From assembly GCF_023100685.1 (NCBI RefSeq), contig NZ_CP090064.1:1550001-1614000 (forward strand): a stretch of DNA of 64,000 nucleotides, read 5' to 3'. The notes below the pieces were generated by a model, which did no database searches, was not told the origin of the DNA, and saw only the letters and a list, made by a program, of their open reading frames with translations. Numbering within the stretch: position 1 is the stretch's first letter; the number at the start of each line of letters is the position of its first letter. This document shows, in pieces, positions 1 through 6,749 of this stretch. The position numbers were made by a program, and so were the translations under genes. Origin of the DNA: Proteus vulgaris (GTDB taxonomy: Bacteria; Pseudomonadota; Gammaproteobacteria; Enterobacterales; Enterobacteriaceae).

Positions 1-98
1 GTTTCTACCCATTTTTTTATGGTTCTATTATCTGGAATTGAACCTATTTCAAATTCTCGTTTAGCCCACGCACTAGCTTTCATCAGTTTTCCGCTCAT
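1..98 (-). CDS. xis: Excisionase (Xis), prophage 1, partial
   Basis: Only the N-terminal 32 or so codons are in the window; the gene runs off the left edge. The start MSGKLMKASAWAKREFE and the following GSIPDNRTIKKW match almost residue for residue the excisionase of prophage 2 at 40368-40580. Such small winged-helix excisionases bind the attachment-site arms and steer the integrase towards excision. The gene is last in the leftward operon here, so the integrase should lie just left of base 1. The start at 98 is supported by the leader GAGGCAAGACC shared with other genes of this phage. Confidence 0.85.
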   Translation of the reverse strand, partial: MSGKLMKASAWAKREFEIGSIPDNRTIKKWVE

Positions 99-270
99 TT
101 TGGTCTTGCCTCATCATTAATAAAATAAGTCGGTCTGCTGTATCACAGGAGTGTTTGATTTCAGCGTCAGTGCATGGTCTATTTCTTACACTGAACGCTA
201 ACCGACCTAATTTAATATCAAAACTTGTTAATAATTGGTTCCCTGGTTTCCAAGGTGTTAATAATTTCAT
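73..270 (-). CDS. Hypothetical phage early protein, 65 aa
   Basis: The 65-residue product starts MKLLTPWKPGNQLL and ends in the charged tail QDQNERKTDES. Its stop lies inside the first codons of xis (26-bp overlap), which is normal for tightly packed phage early operons. I do not recognise a domain. The start at 270 is uncertain because no strong Shine-Dalgarno sequence precedes it. A TTG at 315 would add a Trp-rich hydrophobic stretch. Confidence 0.45.
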   Translation of the reverse strand: MKLLTPWKPGNQLLTSFDIKLGRLAFSVRNRPCTDAEIKHSCDTADRLILLMMRQDQNERKTDES

Positions 271-342
271 GGTGGTTACCCATTGGTCTTGAATAAACCA
301 CCATGCTAATAACAACGAAAAGTAAAAACTGATTATGCTTAA

Positions 343-513
343 TCAACTTTTTACCCGAATAATTCCTTCTACTGGATAGCACTCTGCAATTTTCCCTTTG
401 GTCGCGAGTAATTCCTTATCAATTAAACAATTTTGTTCATTGGGATAAATATAACCGTAGGGCTCGAACTGACAATTCACTGAACTGCATATCAAAAGGA
501 ATAAACCAAACAT
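343..513 (-). CDS. Small secreted or membrane-anchored protein, 56 aa
   Basis: This short ORF starts MFGLFLLICSSVNCQF, a hydrophobic stretch ending in Ser/Cys that looks like a signal peptide or a weak lipobox. A soluble segment with two further cysteines follows. Its ATG overlaps the stop of the upstream gene at 513 (TAATG), so it is very likely translationally coupled. It fits a small envelope protein of the early operon. I do not recognise a family, and the topology is inferred from hydrophobicity alone. Confidence 0.55.
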   Translation of the reverse strand: MFGLFLLICSSVNCQFEPYGYIYPNEQNCLIDKELLATKGKIAECYPVEGIIRVKS

Positions 514-683
514 TATTGTTCACTCCTTTGTTGCTCAACGGGAGAGGGTTGAAGTTCAATTTTGACGTGTGCTGGAAAGTCGTATGAAACATGGCAACGT
601 CTATCTGTTGAAACAAAGCCATGTGTACCATCAGGTAATGTGATCTTTACGGCTTGGTCTTTTTGTTGAGAGTGTCTTAGCAT
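513..683 (-). CDS. Hypothetical phage early protein, 56 aa
   Basis: The product starts MLRHSQQKDQAVKITLPDG and contains GFVSTDRRCHVSYDFPAHV, ending in a Gln/Ser-rich tail. The start at 683 is chosen because the leader AGAGGCAAGACCAATG, which precedes several genes of this prophage, sits directly before it. An upstream ATG in the same frame would overlap the leader. The stop overlaps the next start (TAATG). No domain is recognised; it is a member of the leftward early operon. Confidence 0.6.
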   Translation of the reverse strand: MLRHSQQKDQAVKITLPDGTHGFVSTDRRCHVSYDFPAHVKIELQPSPVEQQRSEQ

Positions 684-698
684 TGGTCTTGCCTCTTC

Positions 699-710
699 GT
701 GACATGTCAC
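699..710. repeat. 12-bp perfect palindrome GTGACATGTCAC, copy 1
   Basis: GTGACATGTCAC is fully self-complementary. It lies between two early genes, just upstream of the leader of the 513-683 gene. Identical copies occur at 6433-6444 and 20552-20563, all inside prophage 1. It could be a protein-binding site; no function is established. Confidence 0.5.
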
Positions 711-711
711 G

Positions 712-891
712 CTAATGAATGATAGCTGTATTTATAGGATGCCCCAGTTGTAGCAATAACGCTTTTTGCATCGATGAAAGGGCTTGCTGTTCTTGCTCTG
801 TGACATTTTTTGTTGATGCCGTAGACCATTCGATACTGCATTTGTTTGTTGTTTCATCATGAGTAATGACAACTTCTAACTTCATGGCCAT
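712..891 (-). CDS. Hypothetical phage early protein, 59 aa
   Basis: This ORF starts MAMKLEVVITHDETTNK and ends GHPINTAIIH. A good Shine-Dalgarno sequence (GGAG) lies about 9 bases before the ATG at 891; a second in-frame ATG at 885 is possible. The last two thirds look helical and Gln-rich. It lies in the same-strand early operon between a Gp157-like gene and the 56-residue gene. Function unknown. Confidence 0.6.
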   Translation of the reverse strand: MAMKLEVVITHDETTNKCSIEWSTASTKNVTEQEQQALSSMQKALLLQLGHPINTAIIH

Positions 892-938
892 AACGTTTAT
901 CTCCTGATAATGCGCCCGATAAAGGACGCTATTATGAA

Positions 939-1439
939 TTAACGAACCATTAATGATCGGTCACCAACTTCAAGATGTGCTCCGGGGATTTCAATACCAT
1001 TTTCAATTGCATCTTTGATACCTTTTTTATCAGGTGCTGTAATGGTTTGAACATCAATCAATTCATCTGGTAATAAAGCCTCATTGTCGATAATGACTCG
1101 AACAACACCAGCTCTAGCTGTGAATGTATTTTTTGTTGTTTTTAATTTATCTAATCCTGAAGCTAATAAGCAGTTGAGAGCATATTTCTTTAGGTTTTTA
1201 GCTTGGTTTTCGAATGATTTTTTACGATCAGATAACCGTTTAGATTCCTCATCAAGTGTTTTAGCTTGACCTTCGATATTGCGAACGTGGTGCATAATCG
1301 CATCCAATTTATCACCTAGCTCGCCCTCGATACCTTCCAACGTATCTGCGATATCTTCAGGAGAGAATTCTCCTGTTTCAACGAGTTGTTGTAATTTTTC
1401 GTAATTAGTCGCCAGTGCGATAGCGGTAGTTTTGGTCAT
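939..1439 (-). CDS. Siphovirus Gp157-like protein
   Basis: The 166-residue product matches the plan of the Sipho_Gp157 family. An N-terminal helical segment (YEKLQQLVETGEFSPEDIAD) is followed by a long charged coiled coil (about residues 35-85) and a basic C-terminal beta-rich part. Members of this family are found next to single-strand annealing or RecT-type recombination genes, and some are linked to phage resistance in Streptococcus. Here it directly follows the putative annealing protein, with start and stop overlapping at 1439. A role in phage recombination is inferred from this context. Confidence 0.7.
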   Translation of the reverse strand: MTKTTAIALATNYEKLQQLVETGEFSPEDIADTLEGIEGELGDKLDAIMHHVRNIEGQAKTLDEESKRLSDRKKSFENQAKNLKKYALNCLLASGLDKLKTTKNTFTARAGVVRVIIDNEALLPDELIDVQTITAPDKKGIKDAIENGIEIPGAHLEVGDRSLMVR

Positions 1440-3400
1440 TAGATTGCCTCTTCTTTATGTTTCAGTTGGTCTAAACACTCTTTTTCGATTTGGTTTAATC
1501 GACGTAATCGACCAGATAAATATTTCTCGTAATCGTTATCACGACGTTCTTGAGCTAATTTGATATGTGCAGAAATTTCGCGCGTTAATGTGGATGCAAT
1601 GCCTCGCAATTCATTCTCAGTAACAGCACTACGCATAACTTCCGTATGCTTAGTAAATTTCTCGTCTAACTCTTTACGAATACGAGTGATATCTTCAGCT
1701 TTTTCACTCGCATTTTTAATTTCAAATTCAAGCTTGTTACTTGCTAAATATTCAGGGTTATCGTGCATTCCCATAAAGACATCAGAGCTAAAGCCAAGCA
1801 TTGACAGTGCTTTTTTGATTGCATCAGTCAGCGATTTTTTAATAACTTCGCCATCAACTTTAATGCCATATTGGGTTTGATAACGGTAAGGAGTAGCACC
1901 ATAGCTTTCAAACTCACCACGGGTTTCACATTCGATGATGTACCAAAAGCGGATCTTAACTGAGTGGTTCTGTTCGCAGAATAACGAGCCATCACCATCA
2001 CGTAAAAAACGGGTTGCAACTTGTTTATTACGCTCATCGAGAACAGGTTCTACAAGAGGCTTTCCATCAATAAATTTTTCTTCAAGAACTTCATAACCCC
2101 ACCCTTCACCGACAGGGCCAAATATTTCAGTCGCGCGCATAAACATGTAGGTGCTGTTTATACTGGTTCCGATGAATCCCATGCCTTCTAATGGTTTAGT
2201 AAAGCGAGGGTCTGTACGCTGTACACGCTTCCAAATATTAAGATTATTTGCATCACCTAAATTAAGAACTTCATCAAGCACACTAGCTCGTTGTTCAAAA
2301 TTATCGTGTTGTACTGATGGTGTTTCAGGTTCGTTAGGTTCTTCAGTTTGCTCGACCACTTGAGAAACCTCTGTTTTTGGAACTTCTTCTTGTTTTTTAC
2401 GTGAACGCTTAGGTTTGGTTTCTTTTTCAACTGTATTTTCATTGGATGCAGAAGAGACATTATTTATTTGATTAGACGCGATATGTTCTTCTTTTTCAGT
2501 GTTATTAGGTTTATTAATACCTAAATGCTGATCAATAAATTCTTTTCGTGCATTGGGATTATCTAATAGTTCAGACCGTTTTTTACTTTCAGTTATTAAC
2601 GAGAAAATTTTCTCACGAGGTATCTCTAAGATGCCCGTTGTGGTGCGTAAATCCATTGACCAGCGTTTCCATGCTTTGTCGTCATCATCTATCAGTTCTT
2701 TAGCTTTCTTCACTTGAGAGGGAAGAACATTAGTAGGATCAAAATTATTTAATAACGCTAATGCGATTTCAGTATCTATGGTTGCATAGTTACGTTTGAT
2801 AGAAGACGTTTCTTCCTGTTGCTTTGGTTCTTCTGTCAGCCAACTTTCACCTAATGACTTAGCCTCTTCAACGGTGACATCATCATTAGCAAACTCATAG
2901 ATAGCCTGTGCTATTTCCATCGTTTGTTCAGCATCCATCAAAGATAATTTTGTTATTTCAGCAAGGCCTGTGGCGATATTACGAATTTTGGGATCTTCTG
3001 TGCCAGCAAGATATTTCAATGTAAAAGAGAACTCTTTGTTTGTTATTTGAGTCTTCCCAAATAACAGCAGGCTGGCAATACGAGGTTTTGTGGCCAGCTT
3101 TTTAAATTCTCTATATTCGATAGGTTTCCATTGAGTACCGTCATACTCATTTTCAACAGCAAATTTTTCATCGAAAGTATCTAAAGTAGGGCATGCAGAA
3201 TCGTCAAGATGTTCGCTAATTAATGGCTCATCAGTATTAAAGTTATCCATTGCTTCTGGATATGCTTCAGATAATTTCACTACTGCAGTTGCTGTTGCCA
3301 GTTTTGCATTAGCAGTGTTTAACGCTATTGATAACGGTATAGCACCGTTGTTTGTACGAGCCTCGGTCGTAGGCTCAAATACACAGATAAAAGTTTTCAT
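1439..3400 (-). CDS. Putative phage recombination protein (RecE N-terminus-like plus annealing-type C-terminus)
   Basis: This is a 653-residue protein. The N-terminal half resembles the non-catalytic part of RecE-type proteins in phage recombination modules. A low-complexity linker rich in Lys, Glu and Pro (about residues 290-370) follows. The C-terminal 250 residues carry a compact domain with GEGWGYEVLEEKF and GIKVDGEVIKKSLTDAIKKAL, reminiscent of Rad52/Erf-like single-strand annealing proteins. A long charged helix ends the protein. It is followed by the Gp157-like gene, as expected for a recombination operon. The start at 3400 is set by the GGCAAGACCA leader. Family assignment is by eye and only moderately secure. 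Confidence 0.6.
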   Translation of the reverse strand: MKTFICVFEPTTEARTNNGAIPLSIALNTANAKLATATAVVKLSEAYPEAMDNFNTDEPLISEHLDDSACPTLDTFDEKFAVENEYDGTQWKPIEYREFKKLATKPRIASLLLFGKTQITNKEFSFTLKYLAGTEDPKIRNIATGLAEITKLSLMDAEQTMEIAQAIYEFANDDVTVEEAKSLGESWLTEEPKQQEETSSIKRNYATIDTEIALALLNNFDPTNVLPSQVKKAKELIDDDDKAWKRWSMDLRTTTGILEIPREKIFSLITESKKRSELLDNPNARKEFIDQHLGINKPNNTEKEEHIASNQINNVSSASNENTVEKETKPKRSRKKQEEVPKTEVSQVVEQTEEPNEPETPSVQHDNFEQRASVLDEVLNLGDANNLNIWKRVQRTDPRFTKPLEGMGFIGTSINSTYMFMRATEIFGPVGEGWGYEVLEEKFIDGKPLVEPVLDERNKQVATRFLRDGDGSLFCEQNHSVKIRFWYIIECETRGEFESYGATPYRYQTQYGIKVDGEVIKKSLTDAIKKALSMLGFSSDVFMGMHDNPEYLASNKLEFEIKNASEKAEDITRIRKELDEKFTKHTEVMRSAVTENELRGIASTLTREISAHIKLAQERRDNDYEKYLSGRLRRLNQIEKECLDQLKHKEEAI

Positions 3401-3412
3401 TGGTCTTGCCTC

Positions 3413-3697
3413 TTATAAAATTCCTTTGCGATAATCTTTTTCTAACAAAGTTTCTTTACTACAAACTTCGATAGAGCCTTTCAATAATTCTTGGTTAGCT
3501 TTACCAATAGGATTATCAGGTCGAATATCTAACCCTTTTAATGGACGAGACATTGAATCGTATTGACTAATAATCTCTTGGCGTTTTCTATCAACACGAG
3601 CAATAACTTCGTCAAAGTGCTCTCCACAAGAAATGAATCCGCGATACTCATACGCCTCATATTCATCTATCTCTTTTTTACACAATGAACATTTCAT
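3413..3697 (-). CDS. Small CxxC zinc-ribbon-like phage protein
   Basis: The 94-residue product begins MKCSLCKKEIDEYEAYEYRGFISCGEHF. This gives a CxxC pair and a later Cys/His pair that could bind one zinc ion. A helical, charged remainder follows. The start at 3697 has a Shine-Dalgarno sequence (AGGAGG, from the sequence around 3705). It is part of the leftward early operon upstream of the recombination genes. Function unknown; zinc binding is inferred from spacing only. Confidence 0.65.
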   Translation of the reverse strand: MKCSLCKKEIDEYEAYEYRGFISCGEHFDEVIARVDRKRQEIISQYDSMSRPLKGLDIRPDNPIGKANQELLKGSIEVCSKETLLEKDYRKGIL

Positions 3698-3708
3698 GAA
3701 ATTACCTC

Positions 3709-4041
3709 CTAATAAGGGATTTCTTCGTCAGTTTTAGAGATTGGTTTGCCTTCCAAGCAGAGAAGCATTTGGATTTGATCTTCTAACAAGCTTGATTTCA
3801 CTTGAGCATCAGCAAGTATTTTTTCTTGTTCATTACGTAGAAAATCAATTTCAGCGTGAATGAGATCAATTTGAGTTGGCTCTTTAAAAGGAACATCAAC
3901 AGTGTGTTCTGCAATAACAAAACCTAACCCTGCATTGGGATCGGCTTTAAATGCGTAGGCGTTATATTGGTAAGAACCATCGAACTGTTTTTGAGCGTGA
4001 ATATAGAGTGTGACGGTTAGGCTTTCAGGTTGTGCTTTCAT
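3709..4041 (-). CDS. Hypothetical phage early protein, 110 aa
   Basis: The product has a beta-rich N-terminal half (SLTVTLYIHAQKQFDGSYQY) and a C-terminal helix (residues about 60-95) with heptad-like leucines. A strong Shine-Dalgarno sequence (AAGGAGTTG) precedes the ATG at 4041. The gene is the first long gene of this part of the leftward operon and is separated from its neighbour by about 11 bases. I recognise no family; it resembles genes of unknown function in other enterobacterial prophages. Confidence 0.65.
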   Translation of the reverse strand: MKAQPESLTVTLYIHAQKQFDGSYQYNAYAFKADPNAGLGFVIAEHTVDVPFKEPTQIDLIHAEIDFLRNEQEKILADAQVKSSLLEDQIQMLLCLEGKPISKTDEEIPY

Positions 4042-4066
4042 AGCAACTCCTTTAAAATAACTGCGA

Positions 4067-4081
4067 TCAGTGATTTATCAT
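4067..4081 (-). other. Four-codon minigene after the conserved leader
   Basis: The full leader AAGAGGCAAGACCAATG is present, but the reading frame ends after Met-Ile-Asn-His with TGA at 4069-4067. The next gene starts 26 bases downstream with its own Shine-Dalgarno sequence. It may be a relic of a lost gene, or a leader peptide that affects the following gene by coupled translation. Confidence 0.4.
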
Positions 4082-4087
4082 TGGTCT

Positions 4088-4182
4088 TGCCTCTTCTAGC
4101 GTTTGGTCGCGCTAGTAGAACTCCCGATAGCTTTGGTCGGCAATTCGGGGTAAAGGAACCCACTTCGGTGGGTTTTTTTACG
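4088..4182 (+). ncRNA. Possible structured small RNA ending in an intrinsic terminator
   Basis: On the plus strand there are nested stems: CTAGCG/CGCTAG, then CCCGA/TCGGG, then the terminator AACCCAC-ttcg-GTGGGTT followed by seven T. No plus-strand coding sequence lies upstream that would need this terminator, so the transcript ending here is probably a short RNA made opposite to the early operon. The layout recalls phage C4-type antisense RNAs, but I cannot confirm the family. Confidence 0.3.
4158..4180 (+). terminator. Rho-independent terminator, plus strand
   Basis: The hairpin AACCCAC-ttcg-GTGGGTT has a stable UUCG tetraloop and is followed directly by a T7 tract on the plus strand. It ends a plus-strand transcript that has no obvious protein-coding gene and isolates the minus-strand early operon from readthrough. 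Confidence 0.8.
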
Positions 4183-4283
4183 TCTAAAATTTGTTGCCTG
4201 ATTATTTATCCTCATCAGGCGGTTGAGGTTCCTGCATTCCGCAACGTAAGGAATCTGTGTATAATTCAGTCACCGCAACGTAT

Positions 4284-4574
4284 TTAAGGAACTGAATTAT
4301 GAGTAGTAACATCCGTATTAAATGTCCGGGCTGTGGACAGGATTTTGCTGTAGAAACTAGCGTTAAAGTCGAGAAAATAGACGAGATTATTGGACATCCC
4401 TGCCTGCACTGTGCCAGAGTAATCACTGAACACGATGTTATCGTCCAAGTTCAAAAGCTCAGACAGGAACTTATCAGCAAGTTCAGACGGAAGTAATGAA
4501 ATAACTTTTGTTATTTTTTCTTCAAGTTCGCTGGTATCAATAATAATTGAAACTGTGCTTGCTTTCTTATTCAC
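4284..4574 (-). CDS. Hypothetical early protein overlapping an antisense gene
   Basis: The 96-residue ORF has a convincing N-terminal half: MNKKASTVSIIIDTSELEEK, then a helical stretch with ITKVISLLPSELADKFLSELL. A GTG start at 4574 is preceded by GATGAGGA at good distance. The C-terminal part lies opposite the zinc-ribbon gene at 4299-4496 and looks less constrained. It is likely the first gene of the leftward operon after pL. Function unknown. Whether both strands are coding is unresolved. Confidence 0.5.
   Translation of the reverse strand: MNKKASTVSIIIDTSELEEKITKVISLLPSELADKFLSELLNLDDNIVFSDYSGTVQAGMSNNLVYFLDFNASFYSKILSTARTFNTDVTTHNSVP
4299..4496 (+). CDS. Small zinc-ribbon protein (ECs_2282-like)
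   Basis: The 65-residue product carries a classic zinc ribbon, CPGCGQDF near residue 9 and HPCLHCARV near residue 33, followed by a helical charged tail. It resembles the short putative zinc-binding proteins found next to repressors in lambdoid prophages. The ATG at 4299 follows AAGGA by 8 bases. It is transcribed opposite to the surrounding early operon and overlaps the gene at 4284-4574 almost completely on the other strand. Confidence 0.6.
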   Translation: MSSNIRIKCPGCGQDFAVETSVKVEKIDEIIGHPCLHCARVITEHDVIVQVQKLRQELISKFRRK

Positions 4575-4800
4575 AATAATTTCCTCATCAATAGATGCCC
4601 GTCTTTCCGAGCTGTCAGGTCTTGCCTTGTCGCTTTGATCGGTAACTAATTAAATTCCCTGGTACTGCTAAAAAATCTGCCGTTATGTCGTGGTAATCAT
4701 GACAGGTCGCTATGAGAGCTGTGGTTCTCCTCCGACATAACAGCAAAACTGAATCTGAACACTTACCTAAACACTTGCTGTGTTGTTTCGAATTAATGTT
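4575..4800. other. Leader region of the leftward operon, no gene seen
   Basis: About 225 bases between the pL start region and the first leftward gene hold no convincing ORF on either strand. On the minus-strand transcript there are several inverted repeats. One AACAC-TTGCT-GTGTT palindrome (4770-4784) recurs within a longer near-identical element at 11171-11202. A nut-like antitermination site could be expected here, but I cannot identify one with confidence. Confidence 0.4.
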
Positions 4801-4839
4801 ATATTAGCATTGCTATTTTATCTGTCAATAGCAATGCTA
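4800..4839 (-). promoter_or_regulatory. pL promoter with two repressor operators (OL)
   Basis: On the minus strand TTGACA (4828-4823) and TAATAT (4806-4801) are 16 bases apart, a near-consensus sigma70 promoter reading into the leftward operon. Two copies of the operator TAGCATTGCTA or its complement lie at 4805-4815 and 4829-4839 and cover the promoter. The same 11-mer occurs in the pR region, so both sets should be bound by the repressor at 4899-5654 and by Cro. Confidence 0.8.
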
Positions 4840-4898
4840 ATATTTTGGGTGAAAAAAACCACCGCTAATACGGTGGTCATATTCAACTCATTGTTATT

Positions 4899-5654
4899 TT
4901 ATGCAAAGTCAATCATTCTAATAGGAAGTGATTTTATTACTTTTCCAATAATTCGAAGATCATACATTTCTGATTCTTCAATATAAAACGTTTCATAAGC
5001 AGGATTATCCGATTTCACGGCTAATTTTCTGCCTTTAACTCGTTGTAATCTTTTTATAAATAACGAGTTTTCAAAGCTAAAAATATAAACTCCATCACCG
5101 TCAAAAAACTCATTGTGAGTATCAACAAAAACGACATCTCGAGGATTAATAGCAGGGGACATACTGTCGCCACTAATGTTAATTATTTCAATTCCTTTTA
5201 AGCTTTTACGACCAAATAACTCAAAAACTTTCTCCGGCGAAAACTCAATAGATTTTATGGTGTCAGGGAAATCGTTATTTATAAAGCCACCGGGACCTGC
5301 TTTTGCATATACATCCATTAGTTTTAATGTTGTATGTTCATTTTGAGTGGACGGCATTGGTTGTTTTGTTTCTTCTTCTTTTCTTGTTTTTCTAACGTAG
5401 TCTAATAAAATTTTTAGCTCTGGGTTAATATCTTCCGGATCAACCCTCAATAATGATGCAAACTTTAGAATAGTATCTGTATTTAAAGCTGTTCTACCGT
5501 TCAGATACTGGCTTACGGCACCTTGAGTTGCAAACCCCATAATATCTGCAGCTTTTTCTTGAGTTAAGCCCAGAGACTCTCTTTTGGATTCCCAAATATT
5601 TCGTAAGTTCTGAGCTGCAATTTTGTCTGATTCTGAAATTTTTCTATTCATCAT
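4899..5654 (-). CDS. Phage repressor, HTH plus S24 peptidase (CI-like)
   Basis: The 251-residue protein has an N-terminal XRE helix-turn-helix (SLGLTQEKAADIMGFATQGAVSQYLNG, about residues 30-55) and a C-terminal S24 peptidase domain. In that domain GDSMSPAINPRD carries the catalytic Ser and SLFIKRLQ the Lys. An Ala-Gly dipeptide in DVYAKAGPGG is the likely self-cleavage site, so RecA-stimulated inactivation is expected. It is divergent from the Cro-like gene and flanked by operators on both sides. No Shine-Dalgarno sequence is evident; the start at 5654 or 5651 is plausible. Confidence 0.92.
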   Translation of the reverse strand: MMNRKISESDKIAAQNLRNIWESKRESLGLTQEKAADIMGFATQGAVSQYLNGRTALNTDTILKFASLLRVDPEDINPELKILLDYVRKTRKEEETKQPMPSTQNEHTTLKLMDVYAKAGPGGFINNDFPDTIKSIEFSPEKVFELFGRKSLKGIEIINISGDSMSPAINPRDVVFVDTHNEFFDGDGVYIFSFENSLFIKRLQRVKGRKLAVKSDNPAYETFYIEESEMYDLRIIGKVIKSLPIRMIDFA

Positions 5655-5664
5655 TATATTTTAT

Positions 5665-5727
5665 TTGTATTGCTAATATTTTTCCAATAGCATTGCTATT
5701 GATTTATTAAATTAGCATTGCTAATAT
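5665..5727 (+). promoter_or_regulatory. pR promoter and operators (OR)
   Basis: TTGATT (5699-5704) and TAATAT (5722-5727) are 17 bases apart and drive the Cro-like gene. Operator 11-mers TAGCATTGCTA occur at 5689-5699 and 5713-5723, with a degenerate third site (TTGTATTGCTA) near 5665-5675 next to the repressor start. Three sites here and two at pL match the usual lambdoid switch layout. Confidence 0.8.
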
Positions 5728-5754
5728 TCTGTTATTAAATAACAGGAGAAAAAC

Positions 5755-6003
5755 ATGAAATTAGGTTTGTATTTAAAAAAGCAAAAAATTAGCCAAGCTG
5801 AATTTGGGAAAACAGTTGGAGTTACTCAAGGATTTATTAGCCAAGTTATAGCTGGTAGCTACCTACCTAAAGGTAGAAAAGCTATCGAGTGGTCAGCAAA
5901 AACTAATTGGTTAGTAACACCACATGATCTCAATCCAGTTGATTATCCAAACCCTTGGGATGGCTTACCAAAGGAGCATTCAGTATTACAGGTATCAAAT
6001 TAA
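5755..6003 (+). CDS. Cro-like regulator, YdaS family HTH
   Basis: The 82-residue protein has a YdaS-type helix-turn-helix: LYLKKQKISQAEFGKTVGV then TQGFISQVIAGS. A short acidic tail follows. It is the first gene of the rightward early transcript, directly behind pR, with a clear AACAGGAG Shine-Dalgarno sequence. It should compete with the repressor for the TAGCATTGCTA operators and shift the switch to lytic growth. The role is inferred from family and position. Confidence 0.85.
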   Translation: MKLGLYLKKQKISQAEFGKTVGVTQGFISQVIAGSYLPKGRKAIEWSAKTNWLVTPHDLNPVDYPNPWDGLPKEHSVLQVSN

Positions 6004-6050
6004 AAAACTGATTATGCGTAATCAATTTTTTAGCGACAGGAGACGCAAAA

Positions 6051-6506
6051 ATGAATTTTGATATCAACATTATCAGAGCTGAAATTGAAGATTGGGCGGT
6101 AGAACAAGGGCAAGAACATGTTGCCATTGAGATTAGCCGAGCTTATTTACGATTAGTGGTTAATCAAGAACATGGTCGATTATATGCCATTGAGGATCAA
6201 ACGGGTAAGGCAGATTGGAAAGCAATCAACAATAATCGGCAACAGATATTCCGCTGGTTAAGAGGTGATTCCCGTGCATCTCAAAGAAAGATTGCTGAGT
6301 TAATGCCAGCGATAGAAATGGCACTACCAGCTTCAAGGTTAGCTCGAGTACGTGGAGATACAAAAAACTATTTAGCAACCGTGGCCATTCAGCGTTTTGC
6401 TGATGCTATGACAGAAATTTTATTAGAGGGTCGTGACATGTCACACCAAATAAATAATGTAGTACGTGCGTTAAATGAGATATCGCGCCCGACCAGCGTG
6501 CATTAA
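6051..6506 (+). CDS. YdaT-like phage regulatory protein / toxin
   Basis: The 151-residue protein matches the YdaT family of the Rac prophage. Near residues 60-100 it has NNRQQIFRWLRGDSRASQRK and an I-x-x-LMPAIEMALP segment, the counterparts of QNNIFHRWLKG and IRQLIPAILAILP in YdaT. YdaS and YdaT form the cro/cII-like pair of Rac-type prophages; YdaT is toxic when overproduced and acts as a transcription regulator. The gene follows the Cro-like gene and a short spacer. A GTGACATGTCAC palindrome lies in its 3' part. Confidence 0.75.
   Translation: MNFDINIIRAEIEDWAVEQGQEHVAIEISRAYLRLVVNQEHGRLYAIEDQTGKADWKAINNNRQQIFRWLRGDSRASQRKIAELMPAIEMALPASRLARVRGDTKNYLATVAIQRFADAMTEILLEGRDMSHQINNVVRALNEISRPTSVH
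6433..6444. repeat. GTGACATGTCAC palindrome, copy 2
   Basis: An exact copy of the palindrome at 699-710, here inside the 3' part of the YdaT-like gene. It encodes part of RDMSHQ. Confidence 0.5.
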
Positions 6507-6510
6507 TTTA

Positions 6511-6526
6511 AGAGGCAAGACCAATG
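6511..6526 (+). repeat. Recurrent leader AGAGGCAAGACCAATG (plus-strand copy)
   Basis: This 16-mer contains the Shine-Dalgarno sequence and start codon of the gene at 6524. Identical or near-identical copies precede genes at 98, 683, 3400 and 4081 on the minus strand and at 11823 on the plus strand. It is a phage-specific translation start module or recombination boundary sequence. Confidence 0.75.
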
Positions 6527-6748
6527 ATTAGATCAACTGAAAAAATCACATACCGTAACGGGTTTATGCTGAATGATAAACCTGCCCATATATCAGAAAT
6601 TAGGGATGTTTTTGAGGGTAGACGTGTTATAGCGTTGTTAGTTTGGGAGCAGTATGAGAAGCAAAAACAAAAATTACTGTCGAAGAATTTAACGCCTGCA
6701 CAGTATCAAAGCGCATGTCGCTCCATAGCTAAATCACTGGGGGTGTAA
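6524..6748 (+). CDS. Hypothetical phage early protein, 74 aa
   Basis: The product starts MIRSTEKITYRNGFMLNDKPAHI and has a helical, Lys/Gln-rich second half. The recurrent leader AGAGGCAAGACCAATG sets its start. It sits directly before the replication initiator with a one-base gap, so the two are probably translated in a coupled way. No family recognised. Confidence 0.65.
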   Translation: MIRSTEKITYRNGFMLNDKPAHISEIRDVFEGRRVIALLVWEQYEKQKQKLLSKNLTPAQYQSACRSIAKSLGV

Positions 6749-6749
6749 T

